From the NCBI RefSeq assembly GCF_932526225.1, contig NC_064034.1:4884001-4948000 (forward strand): 64,000 nt of DNA, written 5' to 3'. Made by a program: the position numbers and the translations under genes. Below are positions 50,301 through 62,499 of this stretch, in pieces. Source of the stretch: Nematostella vectensis (lineage: Eukaryota > Cnidaria > Anthozoa > Actiniaria > Edwardsiidae). The notes beneath the pieces were generated by a model, which was given only the letters and a program-made list of their open reading frames with translations, searched no databases and was not told where the DNA came from. The number at the start of each line of letters is the position of its first letter. Within the stretch, counting starts at the first letter, position 1.

Positions 50301-51813
50301 CCTCGCGCCTCGTGTTGCACTCACTCAACAGACTTCGATTTAGAGGGGAATACTGACAGTTCGACCCGCCAAAACATGTCAAGATTAAAAGCTTGTTTTG
50401 TTATCTTTATTGAATAAAACTCATTGGGTGTTGTAAAAATGCACTTTTTGTCCAGAAATGAAGCGGGTTTTGACCCTTATTTGACAGTATGTTTGATCGT
50501 GCGGGCGAATTGGCATAACATAATGACATGAGAGAACCGGGTATCGCCTCGCATTATGCATGCCATAACTATTGCAATCTGTTTTCTGTACTGCAGCTAT
50601 TACGATGACGATTTGCCTGTGAATTATATTGTGGTACAAAGCCACCCCAGCACACCGAGCCAACAAGGCCAACAAGCAAAGTCAGATAACAAAGCATCTA
50701 CCTCCCCTCCCCCTCCTCCTCGACCACCTCCCCCAAAGGCGAATTCGGATCTGAAGAAGAAACCCAGGAAGACAAAAAATTTCAACAAGGGTGAAAAGAA
50801 TAAGGCTACGAGACAAGGAATAGCGGAAATAAACAGGAAAGCAGACCAGGGTGCCGGCCTTCACACGACAGTTGCCATGGTAACGGATGACGACATGATG
50901 TCACGCTGTATGAGTGACAGCGGAGTTGGTAGTGACTCAAGCCACGAGGAGCTTTTCCATGATGTCAGAGACGAGCTGGCTCAGGTTCGACCCACACTCA
51001 GTCTCTTACAGAGGATGTTTTCTCCTCGGGGCAGCCGAGAACAACTCGCACCTAAGCGCAGGTGAGAAACTGTAACGGAGGTCTTTGATTACGATACATA
51101 CAATTACCTGGCTATAACGACGATAGTGGTCATATTCGGTAAAAGGTAAAGCTAGTACACAGTAGCAGCGTGCGTGCGAGGAAAATATCGACATAACATA
51201 TCGACGGTTCCGTTTGCTTATCAAACGTCTATATTAAACCTTTTGTTCTTGAAGAGTAGAGAATTATAATCCCTCCGGACCCCCTTTACTACAGGTCTAT
51301 TACCACCACTAAGCTATCCTATCGCCCGTGGATTATGCTAAACATGTCATTCATGATATGATGTAAACGAAGCATGAAGATGATATTAATGCACATGATA
51401 ATACCAAAAGAAGGAATAATTTATTGCGAGTGTGTTAGTCTGAGTCAACTGACATAAATGCTCGATTCCACAGGAAGACCGTGATTGGCGTTATTAACAA
51501 AGGCATCCCACTCTCCTGCTATACCGAGATGCTCCAGATGCACGTGACAGAAATCAACATGCGCGAGAGAACGAACGACCACCCCGCGCGCTACATATCG
51601 GAGGCAAGGACGCTGGCTCACGCATTACAGGCTCAAGACCGCGCGTTTACCGGAAGTACATGCAAAGGTCCGTTTCCGGTGTTTGGAGAGTTCCGAGTGA
51701 ACAGATGCCTCTCGGCCTCACTGTTAGAGAGGTGCTCGCAGTATTACCCAACGGCCTCCACGCGCACTGACCTGCCAATCAAAGCCATGACGTCACAATG
51801 TCGTCATGGATAA
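47301..51813 (+). CDS. Unrecognised single-pass (or hairpin) membrane protein
   Basis: Four exons: 47301-47367, 49672-49822, 50597-51061, 51474-51813 (1023 nt, 340 residues); every junction is GT-AG and phase-consistent. I do not recognise the family. Residues 7-22 are hydrophobic after basic residues (FWRFFVVCLLCATFIIS), a signal peptide or first membrane span. Residues 46-64 (YLAMIVGSCLFLMSSFAMY) form a second span followed by a stop-transfer RKCRRG. Then come an acidic stretch, a proline tract (SPPPPPRPPPPK), a Lys-rich region, an acidic/Ser-rich region (SDSGVGSDSSHEE) and a conserved-looking cysteine-containing C-terminal 110 residues. If residues 1-22 are cleaved, the ectodomain is only about 23 residues. 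Introns 1 and 2 carry large minisatellites. An AATAAA lies at 51849-51854. Confidence 0.75.
48016..48975. repeat. 15-bp minisatellite with 229-bp higher-order unit
   Basis: About 63 copies of 'ttgaatttttgggag' with G/A variants. The interval from the 'attaagag' interruption at about 48551 recurs at 48780, so a block of about 229 bp (about 15 units) has been duplicated. The 15-bp period keeps a long frame (VEFLR/VEFLG repeats) open; it lies inside intron 1 of the membrane-protein gene and is not thought to be coding. Confidence 0.95.
49995..50312. repeat. ~31-bp minisatellite
   Basis: About ten copies of 'gaatataagcgcctcgctta' followed by a variable G-run, in intron 2 of the membrane-protein gene. 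Confidence 0.93.
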
Positions 51814-53671
51814 CTTTATCCATTCTCAGGATTGTGTTGTCTCTTTAAAATAAAATAGACAGTTTTCGAAAATATATAAAAACCTATTTCTAAAACAATA
51901 TTTGGTTGAAATTGTCTGAAAGTAGTTTCATTTAAACCCCTTGCTTTGCACTTCCCTTCATTGACACCCCTTTGCTTTGCACTTTATTTCATTTAAACCT
52001 CTTTTCTTGCCCCTTCCCTGTATTGCTGTCTCTTTCTTTCTTTCTTTCTTTCTTATTTTCACCTTTCCTTCCCTTCCCCTCCCCTCCCCTCCCCTGGGAA
52101 TGAAACAACAACAGTACGATACACTTTGCATCTCCAATCACTCGTGAGGAAATCGATAAACATCTGTGTATTCGAAAAGGTATACTTATGATACTCGCGC
52201 AAAGGTCGGACGTGGCGAGGCTCAGCACGAAATAAGAGGCATGTGTCCTGCCTAGGGCTGTACACGGAACTTCACCTTCAATTGTTCTGTCCTACACCTA
52301 AACCTCGATTTTTTTCTCACTTTTTGGATAAATAACACACCATATATACCTCAACTTATTGCATCTGTCAAAAAGACTGACTTGAAAATAAAAGAACGAA
52401 AACTTAGCGCTTAATCCCCTTTAAATAATACACCACCTTTTTTTAACACAACCTATTAAATTTTCAAAAAAGACACCTGGAAACGAAGAGAAATGAAAGA
52501 AAGAATCATGTTTTTCTGGAAACTATGCTTTTGTCTGATTTATCTCACCTTGTGATACGTGCTGTTAACTCTTCGAAAAGCCCCTTGGAGTGGCGGAACG
52601 TGTGTTTGAGACACAGTGTATAAGCCACAACGGGATAAGGCAAAAGCGTATCGAAGGGGGGTAGCGATGGGGTGTTGGGAAGGGCTCGAAGAGCTTTTCT
52701 AAGTGACGGGCCGTGTGTTCGGGACACAACAGGATAAGACATCCCTACCCCCCTCGTGCCTGTGTGGGGGGATGGGTCATGTGGATTGTTATTATAAGCC
52801 TTACCAATCCAGCATAAACTTTTGAAAATAACTGGGTTTAATATACCAACGTATACTACTGTGTGAAATATCTTTACCTCAGAACATAAATAATAAGAAT
52901 AAAATTGAACTTGTCTATATGGCGTCAGGTGCTTTCTTTACTTGGAATGCGCCTGATTGACATTCGTAATGTCGTATTGTTCTTGGGAAATTACAGTCGT
53001 TTTCTCGACAAACTCTCAGAAGATATATGCGTCATTCACTGCAATCTGTCCCGAAAATAAGTGTTTGCTAGCCGCTAACCCAATGTGAATTTAGAAATAT
53101 AAAGTGAGATTTGAAAGTGAAATTGCTCAATACAAACGTCGAACTACAAAAGCAACAAAACTTTTGCCGTTTGATATGTGAATCAAGCTAAAGAAACGTT
53201 TTCCAGAGACTTCAAGATGCAAAGCTCACACATTTAAGTAGTTTCTGGACTTTTGATTTGTGCCTTTGTTTTTTACCGATCAACGAAATAAATGTTTTCC
53301 TGGAGACTTCCACTTATCTTCAAGATGGATAAAATTCCACACTTGCTTGAATTCAATTTTTCTTACAAAGATGCTAAAAAAGTTTATTTCTAAATATAGC
53401 CATCTAAAATTAATCTTTCTTTGAAAAATATAAGATAGTGATTAACTATATATTCCCACACTTTTTATGTTCAAACACAAATGTTCACTTTTTTTCTTGG
53501 TAAATACAAACCTATATTTCTAAAAGAATATTAGGGCGAAATCGGCTAAAATCAGTTCAGGGACCGTGAAAATTACTATTGACATTATCATTGCCACCAT
53601 TCTTATACCCGCTGCATCTTTGCTTTGAAATAAAAATATTATTAGTTATTCGTCCGCCAACACATTTTAAA
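51814..53671. other. Intergenic; microsatellites and one arm of a distant inverted repeat
   Basis: Convergent 3' ends on both sides. (tttc)n at about 52030-52055 and (cccct)n at about 52072-52096. From about 52550 to 53440 the sequence is an inverted, diverged copy of about 62820-63680. Confidence 0.65.
52550..53440. repeat. Left copy of ~0.9-kb inverted repeat
   Basis: Shares, inverted, with 62820-63680: 'gcgcctgattgacattcgta', 'aatgtcgtattgttcttggg', 'gtgaatttagaaatataaag', 'gccgtttgatatgtgaatca'. No coding capacity. Probably two insertions of one dispersed repeat in opposite orientation. Confidence 0.8.
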
Positions 53672-56600
53672 TTAGCACTCATTCTCCAGACGGATGTTGG
53701 CGGTCGAGCGGAGCCTGTTCATACGTCCTTTACGCATGCGCGGTGGTGGTTGGTTTGGGAACCTGGCCATGAGCAGGCTCTGCTCCAGAGGACTGGCCCG
53801 GGGCCCCTTTTTCCCCGGTTTTTCGGTGATCAGCACGTACCGGCTGTGGATAAGTAATTTGTATTGCGTTAATTAAAAGGGTCATGTTATGCGTCTTTCG
53901 TGGGCCAAGGTTCTAACTGTCTGTCATTAGAGCCGGAAACTAGCCGAAGAATCCAGTACAAATCTCTATGGTTTTCCTGGCCATCCGCTTTCTTGTGGTA
54001 ATTGGTGATCGAAGGATATCTTAGAGGTGGTTGTCTATGGTCGTGATTATATGATCGTTACGTCGGGTTATTTGCTGTATAGTTCCCTGTAACGGTTCAG
54101 ACTTAGTCAGTCTTAATCTTTCCAAAATGGTCACCTATATATAAGTTGGTCGTTATGGTAAGGCTCAATCAGCTGTTTGTTGCGGGTTAATCAAAATATG
54201 TAGGTCGCTCTAAAGAGGTTAACTCACCTGCACTTGGCCGGTATAGAAGCAGTAGCCGAGCGCGGCATAACATTTGACAAATCCGCAACATCGTGTTCCG
54301 ACGACCTCAAATCGATGATGGACCGAGCGACCGGCGAGAGGGTACCGACAGACGACCGAGGCCGTAGTCGTAGGCGAAAAGCTCTCTCCGAAGACAGCTC
54401 CTGTTCTCGCAACTCACGCGAGACGACATCAGGAGCCCCAGGAAACGGAGGGTGGGGCGAAGTGGATGGGGTGATGAATTCGATCGTCTTTTCCGAATTG
54501 TTGAGTGTATCTTTAAACATGACAAATGTCAAGAAGCAATAAACACACACAAACAAACAAGAAGACAAAATTTCTAAATGCGGCAAACTGGAATCCTAAA
54601 AATACATGATAAGGAAGCTCAGTCGACCAGCTTTGTCTACATTACATGCAAAAAAACAACCTAAGTTCATATACGATACATTATGCTATTGAAAGTATTC
54701 CAGTTACTCGCTTGAATGAATCGATGGAAATGGGCGTTGACTACGTGTTGTTGGTGACCGTAAAATGATAAAATGGTAAAAAATTTTCCTATGGCAGGGA
54801 ACTCGAAAAAAACCCCACGAGATTGTCTGTAAAAATAATAAAAGAACTCAAAACCCACCGCACCTTGTGCACACTCTATGTGACCAGCTTTCTTACGGCG
54901 CTCCTTTTGCTGGTTATCAATCGTGTCGCGTCTCTCTTTAGCGCTCTTCTGTCTTTCGAGGCGTTGTTGCTTTAGCAGTCGTGCCCTGTATTGAAGCAAT
55001 GTGTAAAAAGGATATATAACAGAAGAGCTATCGGCTATCCCGAACTACTCCTGAAGAACATTTGGTTTGGCATACTTTAGTTAACGAGGCAATTAAATGA
55101 GTGTTAATTAAGAACTAAATGCCAGGGGTCGGTGGGGGGTAGGAAGATGGGCATTACTGTCGCAGATTAGCTACCGTATGGGTGTGTTTTTAGATCGACT
55201 GAATTCCTCACATCAATAGGAACTCTACCTGTGCAGCACAATGTCTTGCCAGTTACCGCTATAGTCTTCCACTTCCAATGATGGGAAATCATGCGAGGAA
55301 ACAGCTCTACAAATAAATGCAAATAGCCAAAGTTTAGAGAGCTCTTCCAAACAATATACCAATAGTTTGCTACTAATATAGACCGAGACTGTATCGCTTT
55401 CCTGGGATCAAAAAAACTCTACAAAAACAATTGCAAAAAGCCTAAGCTATGTGAGCTCTTACAAGAAATACAACAATAGTCTCTAATACAGTTCAAATGT
55501 AGTGGTTTTTGTTTCAAGATACGCTAACACTTAGTCTCCATCCAGGCCAAGTTTAAATTACATGGCTCTTTAGTGTCTAGGGGGGGAAGTACTTTCAACG
55601 GAAAACTGAAGTACTGATTAGAGAATTACCTGACACCAGCAGAGTGCGATCGATATATCATCTCTCTGCTGTTATCCTATGAAAATAAATTCAATAACAA
55701 TCTTAAAAGGCGGAAGCCAATAGAGAACACAGTCTAATGTAGGCGCACATTGCATGAGAAGGGTCAACGAATCAGAATGTTTTAAAGGAATGCGAATAAA
55801 TTAGAACTTTTGTTCTACGCCGTTAGTTTTCATCATCTTTAAATAACATTTGGCCTGCAAACAGGCCCTTCTCTGCTTTGTTTGGGAAAATGATTACTTA
55901 ATTTAAGATGGCAGCAAATAAACCCTCTAATCGAAACATCTGACTGCAACTACAGATAGCTTATTGAGCGCATTTCTCTTTACTGTCGAATCCGTTGTAT
56001 CGCGACGCCGTATTTTCAAAACATCGACTTGTTTTTGTCTTTTGGTATTTTCTGTTCCGCCAGTCAAATTATTCTAAGCCAATCAGATTCTTGCCATCTC
56101 TCGCCTAGTGCAGTTGCCTGGCTTTCTGTCGCGACACTGTCTGGATTTAGGGTCAGATACATTAAGCTCGAAAATTTGAGCATTATGCTTTTGAGCAATG
56201 CTCATAAAAACATTTTATTATTCTCAAAATTATGCTCGAAAAGGTGTATTATGCTCGACATAAATTATTGTTCTTTCCAAATTTTTTACCAATATTCCAT
56301 GCCCTTCTATAGAATAAATGTCGAGTTCTGGCAAGGTGGAAGGTTTTGGACTTAATTGCGATAAAGCATTCTTGGCAGCTTCTGATGTTGTAGAGGGGGA
56401 TGAGTCAAATCAACAACAGGCCCAGCAGGGTCAACTCTGAACTCTCAGCCATGACTCACGATGAGTGATCAAAGGCATACCTGTCAACTCTCCCGCATTA
56501 GGCGGGAGTCACAAGATTTTGGACCCCTTCTCCCGCCCTCCCGCGTTGAGCACCAAATCTCCCGCTTTTTAGCGATTATCGCTTCGGAAAAATTATTCTA

Positions 56601-59600
56601 TAGAAAATCGTCATTTTTTCTATTTTCTATTAAAATATTTGAAACCATAATTCCCTTGAGTCGTAGCGCAATTTATCTAACACCCTCGTGAGATCTATAA
56701 GTGGATTTGTTCGTGAGAGCTTTCTATACGGCAAACGCCTTCAAGGTAATACCCACCCCTCCCCCAAAAATGAAATACCCCACCCCTCCCCAAAAAAAAT
56801 TCTCAAGCCTTGAGATTTTCGGATGGTGACAGGTATGCAAAGGAGATGACAACTGTAAGGGCTTAGCAGCCTGGCATAAATTTAAAACCTAGGTACCGAG
56901 CCCCCAAATCAAAACACCCACACACTTTATTCATTCAGTTATTTTTTCATTTTGTTGGTTAGTCTCCTTTGCAGCCGCCCGAGGTCGAAGTCACGCAACC
57001 TGGGGCGGCTGCAAAGGAGAACCTTACTTGATGTCCTTAGTGATTTTGTACTATTATGCCTGAAAAAATGGGTATTATGCCGGCATTATGCTGGATGCTC
57101 CAACTATAGTATTATACTTAAAATTATCCCGGCATAATGTATCTGAGCCTATCTGGATTTCGTCTAGAGGATAGCCAGGGAAGTGCACTAAGCGAGACTC
57201 TGATCGGCTCAGAATGGTTTTACTGACGGAACAGAAAACCAAAACAAATCGTGTTTTTAAAACGCGGGTCGCGATACAACGGTTTCGACAGTAAAATATC
57301 ATACTCACTGATTTCCCTATGGCGTCCATACTTGCATGCATCTCCCGATATGCCTCCTCCAAATCAACTGTAAATAACATTAAAAGAAAAACTGCATACA
57401 TAAGATGGGAAAAGGCCCCAATCGTTTATTAGCTACGCGCCTCTTACCATCACTGTCCCTGCTGGGTCGCCTGCCGGCTGGGGCAGTCTTTGCTCTGACG
57501 TCACGCTTGAGCTGGTCACGTGATACCGGCAATGACGTAGGCTCGTCACGTGTTTGTGCGACGCCATGGTATGGGTACATGGCGAACTCTTCCTTGCTGT
57601 CCGTGGTTCGTACGGTGTCAGCGGTTTGGGGCCTCAACGTTCTGTGCTCACGCATGTTGATAACTAATGTCTCGCCTGGTAAGGTAGGGCAAGGAATCAA
57701 AAAGACGAAGAGTGGAGAAAATGTCCCTCGGCCAGTACGTTACATGAAGTACACATAACTATTTTGTTAGACTCAGTATTATACTTGTCACTACGCTTGT
57801 TCACTCATAAGACCATAGAGTGCTCCGCCACACACCCATTTTCAAACACAACCTTTTTCAAAAAAGATGTACTATCACGATCATTCTTTATCAAGTCGAT
57901 CATCAATTTGAAACCCATGATGGTTGGGAACGTCATGCATCTCGAGTGCACCTTCATTTGAAAAAGCTATAAAAAATAGCCCCGCGAGGCGTGCATGTAG
58001 CTACTGCAACAACTATTATAGTTTAAGAAATGTTTAACTGTAATTTCAGGTATATACACAATACATATAACATATTTGGCAATAATCGTGTGCAAATTTA
58101 GATTGTTGAAAGATGTTTTCAAAACTGTTGGCTTGATCGATTAGCTATAAATTCTTGATTTACCCTTGAATAAGCTACTGAAATACGAAAACCCCGGAAA
58201 AACTATCAAAGCCTACAAGTAGGCTAAGCTCTACCAACTACGCTACACCGACAAGCACTTTCAAACTAAAATTTAGTTCATAAACCTCGCTTCTTCGTAT
58301 TGTTTGAAGGACTTGGAAAACATGCCAAATTTCAGCTTCTTTTACGGTCAAGGAACTAAAATTTCAAACACAAATAGTCCCTATACTGACAGGCGTGCAT
58401 GTTTACAATCTAGGAAAAGGTAAAACTATCATTCTGCGGAAAACATGATAAAATACACGTATTGCGAGCTTTTTGTAAATCAATAACTAGACGTAAGGCT
58501 GAGCGATTACAACTTGAAATAGAGCGAGCTCGGGTTATAATTATGTAATTTGTTTCAAACTTTCTTATGCAGCGAATAATGTAGGAATTGTTTTGACAAA
58601 ATCTTTAAATGTTCAGAAAATTTAATAGGATCTTTCTTATAGAAGAGATTCAAAGCTAATTAAAAAAACCCATCCATGTCCTATTCCCGATCTCCCGAAG
58701 GCCGAAGTTCCCAGCATACCCCACGGGCGTTTTCACTCCTTTTTCCTGTTTTTTTTTTTTTTTCGACGTGATGACATGGTAGCTACTCGCACATGCGCAG
58801 TAGCTACAAAAAGATTACTTCGCACCTAGCACAATTCCCCGTTGAACAAAATCTGCGTGTCCAAGCAAATTTCACATAAATGCTTACCCTCTTTTTTGCT
58901 GCACGCAGACGCCACGCTCCGTATGCTAGGAGAACTACCGGGCCGTCTCGGCTTGGGGGGGAACATAATCTGGCGATGCGACTTCTTCAGCGCCTGCAGG
59001 CACCACGTGACCATGTCGGGCTGAGTGCGTGTTGAGCTCCTGGGTCTCTCGGTCGGCGAGGCAGACACGCGCGGCTGCGTGTGGACGTCTATTTGAGGCG
59101 CCTCCCTGTCGGATAGATCCCTATCGTCTTCGGGGCTATCGATGAATAGAGTACGCCCGTCAGGGGTCGTCTCGGACACGGCGTACATGACGTAACCGGT
59201 CCCCTCAGGAGGGCGTGCCCCGCGCTGTGGGCTCTTGCGCGCGTTCTGCTTCCTACTCCGTGCCAACGCGAATATCGTTAAAGGGGACATGTCCCTGGAG
59301 GATGAAGATTCCCCTGTTATCAGGTCCGCTTGAAGCTGGGGATCGTCAATGGGGACCACGGAGCTCCTTCCCTGTCCGCTCCCTCTTCTTTGGTTCCTTG
59401 CGAAATCAGGTCCCCTTGCTTGGGTGATGCTCCCGCGAGAGGCTCTTGGGATTCGCCTGATGTTCTTGTGCTCGCTGAAGGTGACCGACTTTTGGCGTTT
59501 GCCACCCTGTCTGGAGTTTGTCAGCCCCTCGGGCCCTTCATCTTCATAATCGCCATAGTCACCATCATCATCCCCAGCCGCGCCATCATCCGCTATGTGC

Positions 59601-62499
59601 AAGACTTCAGCGTCCTTAGGCATCTCATTGTAATAACCTTCTACAGTTTGCCCAGACTCCGGATCGACATACACTACCCGCGTGAAGCCTGGGTCATAAT
59701 CACGTGCACTGTCCCCTCCAGCCTCGGTACCGTGCTTGCCATGCGCATGCGTTGTGCCATCTCTTTTTGTTGCTCGTCGTGTACTATGATACTCATCTCC
59801 TGATTGGTCAGCCTGGGCGTCATCCGGGTCTTCTCCTCGGCTTCGGGTGTTCACAGAAGATTGCACAGTCTGACGCAAGGGATCTGGAGATAAAATAGGA
59901 TACTCATGGGTTATTGGTAACTTATCTTTTATATCATTATTCTTGTTTGTGATGGCAGGAAACCATTTGCAAACACGGTTTACGACATTGACCAAAAAAT
60001 AAATGTTAGTCTTCCAAATAAGCCAAACACAATCGCGCGCCAACTTTTCCGTCGATTAAAGCGTCCACCTGGATGCAGACAAATTTCGTTCGTAGTAAGC
60101 CAACATTTAGTTATCACAAGACAGGGACTCCCAATATGAGGAACACCTTACCTCTGCCATCATCTTCATCACGTGTGCCTTCCTCAGTCTCATCCTCAGA
60201 AACGCCCCATCTGCTACCGTCTACCCCCTCGCCTACCTTGGCACCCTCCTGCCTTCCTCTGGCACCCTCCAGCCCTCCTTTACCAGCCTCCTGCTCCCCT
60301 CCCTCCCTCCCGGACGCCCCTTCTTCCTCGTCTGTCTTGACGGCATTCCGTCTAGCCTCCTGGACCTCTCGCTGCAGTCTAGACTTCATGTCGCTGCCAC
60401 CTTCGCCGGGGATGTCGAGAATGGCTTTACGTACTTCATCTCTGCCCTGCCCTCCCTCAGTGCCGTCTGTACCAGGGGGATGACTGGCATCGCCGGGTTG
60501 CTGATCAGCGTTCTCTGCGTCTTCGTCTTCCTTTTTCTCTTTATTTTTTTTGGACTTCTTGACGACTGATCTAGGGGCACGTCGGGCCTTGGAAAATATA
60601 CATTTAAAATGTTAGAACAGTAGAATTGAGAGGAAAATAGCGTGTATTTGCCTGACTGTACTGCTATTATAGCCGAATACGTTGTTGCGCTACCTCGGCG
60701 AATACAAAATCCTTTGGCAATAGCGTTTAGTCAAACAACCGTCTAGAACAATCGGAGGCTTCATGTTTTCATTGTCGGATCATAAACCAATGACTGCACA
60801 CAGCTAGGGAATTGATTGGTCACGGTGGTATGATTGACTGAGCGCTATTCCCAGACGAGGAATGGAATTGACTTCGGCTTTAAATAATATCCATTTTGGG
60901 CTTTCTTTCTTTATCTTGTCTCATGACAAGATATTCTCCCTTTTCCAATCTTTACTTAAAAACGGCTGTAATACCCGATTAGAGTTTTCCAAGGAAAAAT
61001 AATTTAAAAAAAGGTTATTTTACTTCCTTGAACCTACCAAGAATCAATGCATTCGGTATTTATGTTTTTAATTTGTTTTCGTTTTTTTTTTTCGTTCTTT
61101 TTTTAATAACCTTGCCAAACGTGCACATTTTCATTACAAGGAGTGGATTTATTTGTGACTAGACCAACCTTGACTTGCTTGGGTTCAGGCGGGACATAGG
61201 AATCCCGCACCACTGGAGCAGCGTAACCCGGCCCAGTCCCCCTCAGCTTCTTGGAGTCGATGCGAACATTCCCGAGTCTACCCCCCTCGCGCCGGAAGCT
61301 GGGGATGTTGACCGCCTTCCGGTCCTTAGGGCCTTTTACAGCGTCCTTGCATTCGGTGCACGCTGGCGGCTTCTCCGTCTCGCCGAATTTACTCTCTGAA
61401 CAGAATAAAAAAGCTCTGATGTGAACGAAACTTCTGCACATTTATTCCCGATAAATCAAACCCTGGAATCGAAACATCCGCTACTCTACCCTCGGTAAAT
61501 CGAAACATCCGCTACTCTACCCTCGGTAAATCGAAACATCCGCTACTCTACCCTCGGTAAATCGAAACATCCGCTTCTCTACCCTCGGTAAATCTACTAG
61601 CCTTCAACTAGATCGAAGCAAATTATTTTCCATGGATTTTCTTTATGCATTTACTGTAAATTCGACCCCGCCAGAATCGGGTTCTCTTTTTAATCAAGTA
61701 CTTTTACCCTCGAAAGCTCGAAAATCCGGCTTACACGAAACAAAATAAGTTTCCCTTGAATTTGCTATGCATTAGCAGTTTTTTTGCCCCTGTTTCCCTT
61801 TTCATTATAATATCAACCCTAGATAGCTTACGCCGATACCAGTGTACCTCCTGAGCAAGCGCAAAACATATCTAGGATGAGGCACTTAATTACACGGGAC
61901 GTTTTTGAGCACTTTTGGTGAGCAAATCGTACAGTAACTTTATTTTGCGAACATTTTAAACATAAACCATACCCCAAGTGTCGACCCATATATCATAAAT
62001 ATTAGCATTTTTTTTTAAGCTTGTTTCATTTTCGTTTTTCATAGTGTTGTTTCCCTACTTCCAAAGTTTATTTTGGGCAATTTTTGGAGACAACACTATC
62101 GAACACGTAAAAAAGTCGCCATTGTCAAACCGACAAAGCAAAAAGATGGCATGAAATTTTCCCATTCTCAATATATAAGCTCAAGATTCCGCATACAAGG
62201 AGTTCCTCTGACAAAAATCTTAATTCCAAATTTTAAAGAATTTAGAAGATATGAAATTTATATATAAGGGAGCAAATTTGGCTTAATTTCTGATCAGAGC
62301 CCGACTTCTTCCTAAAAACAAGGAGAATTCATACTTTGAACATTTGAAAATTGCACTACAAGCCTCATATCTCGAAGACGAATCCATTAGAAAAAAAACA
62401 CTTTTTGATATGTTGGTTTACATAACATAGGGAACCTCTATGCGAAAATTCATGCTTACCGAAGTTTTCCAGACCTAATTTTTTGGGAAAACTTGCCAT
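53672..62499 (-). CDS. Unrecognised 895-residue, mostly low-complexity protein
   Basis: Eleven exons (5' to 3'): 62460-62499, 61169-61395, 60152-60587, 58888-59883, 57448-57675, 57309-57367, 55630-55676, 55229-55306, 54864-54985, 54228-54510, 53672-53843; 2688 nt, 895 residues. Every junction is GT-AG and every phase fits. The first exon (MASFPKKLGLENF) is the least certain. I do not recognise the family. Visible: a CxxC (residues 26-29), a Lys-rich stretch, acidic Glu/Gly-rich low complexity (about 140-235), an acidic Asp/Gly segment (DDGDYGDYEDEGPEG), a basic Arg/Ser-rich middle, and a Glu/Arg/Lys helix near residues 704-740 (KQQRLERQKSAKERRD) likely to be a short coiled coil. No signal peptide or membrane span. 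The composition would suit a nuclear or cytoskeletal/ciliary protein, but this is only a guess. Bracketed by inverted repeats. Confidence 0.75.
56475..56838. mobile_element. 364-bp MITE, full copy
   Basis: Termini GCATACCTGTCA and TGACAGGTATGC are exact 12-bp inverted repeats, flanked by AAAG at 56471-56474 and 56839-56842. A second, truncated copy is at 6358-6544, showing it is a dispersed family. It lies in an intron of the 895-residue gene. Confidence 0.8.
58743..58764. repeat. Poly-T run
   Basis: About 17 T bases in the intron of the 895-residue gene, downstream of its longest exon. Confidence 0.7.
61466..61597. repeat. 31-bp tandem repeat
   Basis: Four copies of 'ctaccctcggtaaatcgaaa' plus 'catccgctact', beginning about 70 bp upstream (on the minus strand) of exon 2 of the 895-residue gene. 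Confidence 0.92.

Noticed and set aside
58180-58260. tRNA gene on the minus strand
   Set aside because: An A-box-like 'gtagcgtagttgg' and possible anticodon stem are visible, but the T-arm region is degenerate, so at best a tRNA-derived relic.
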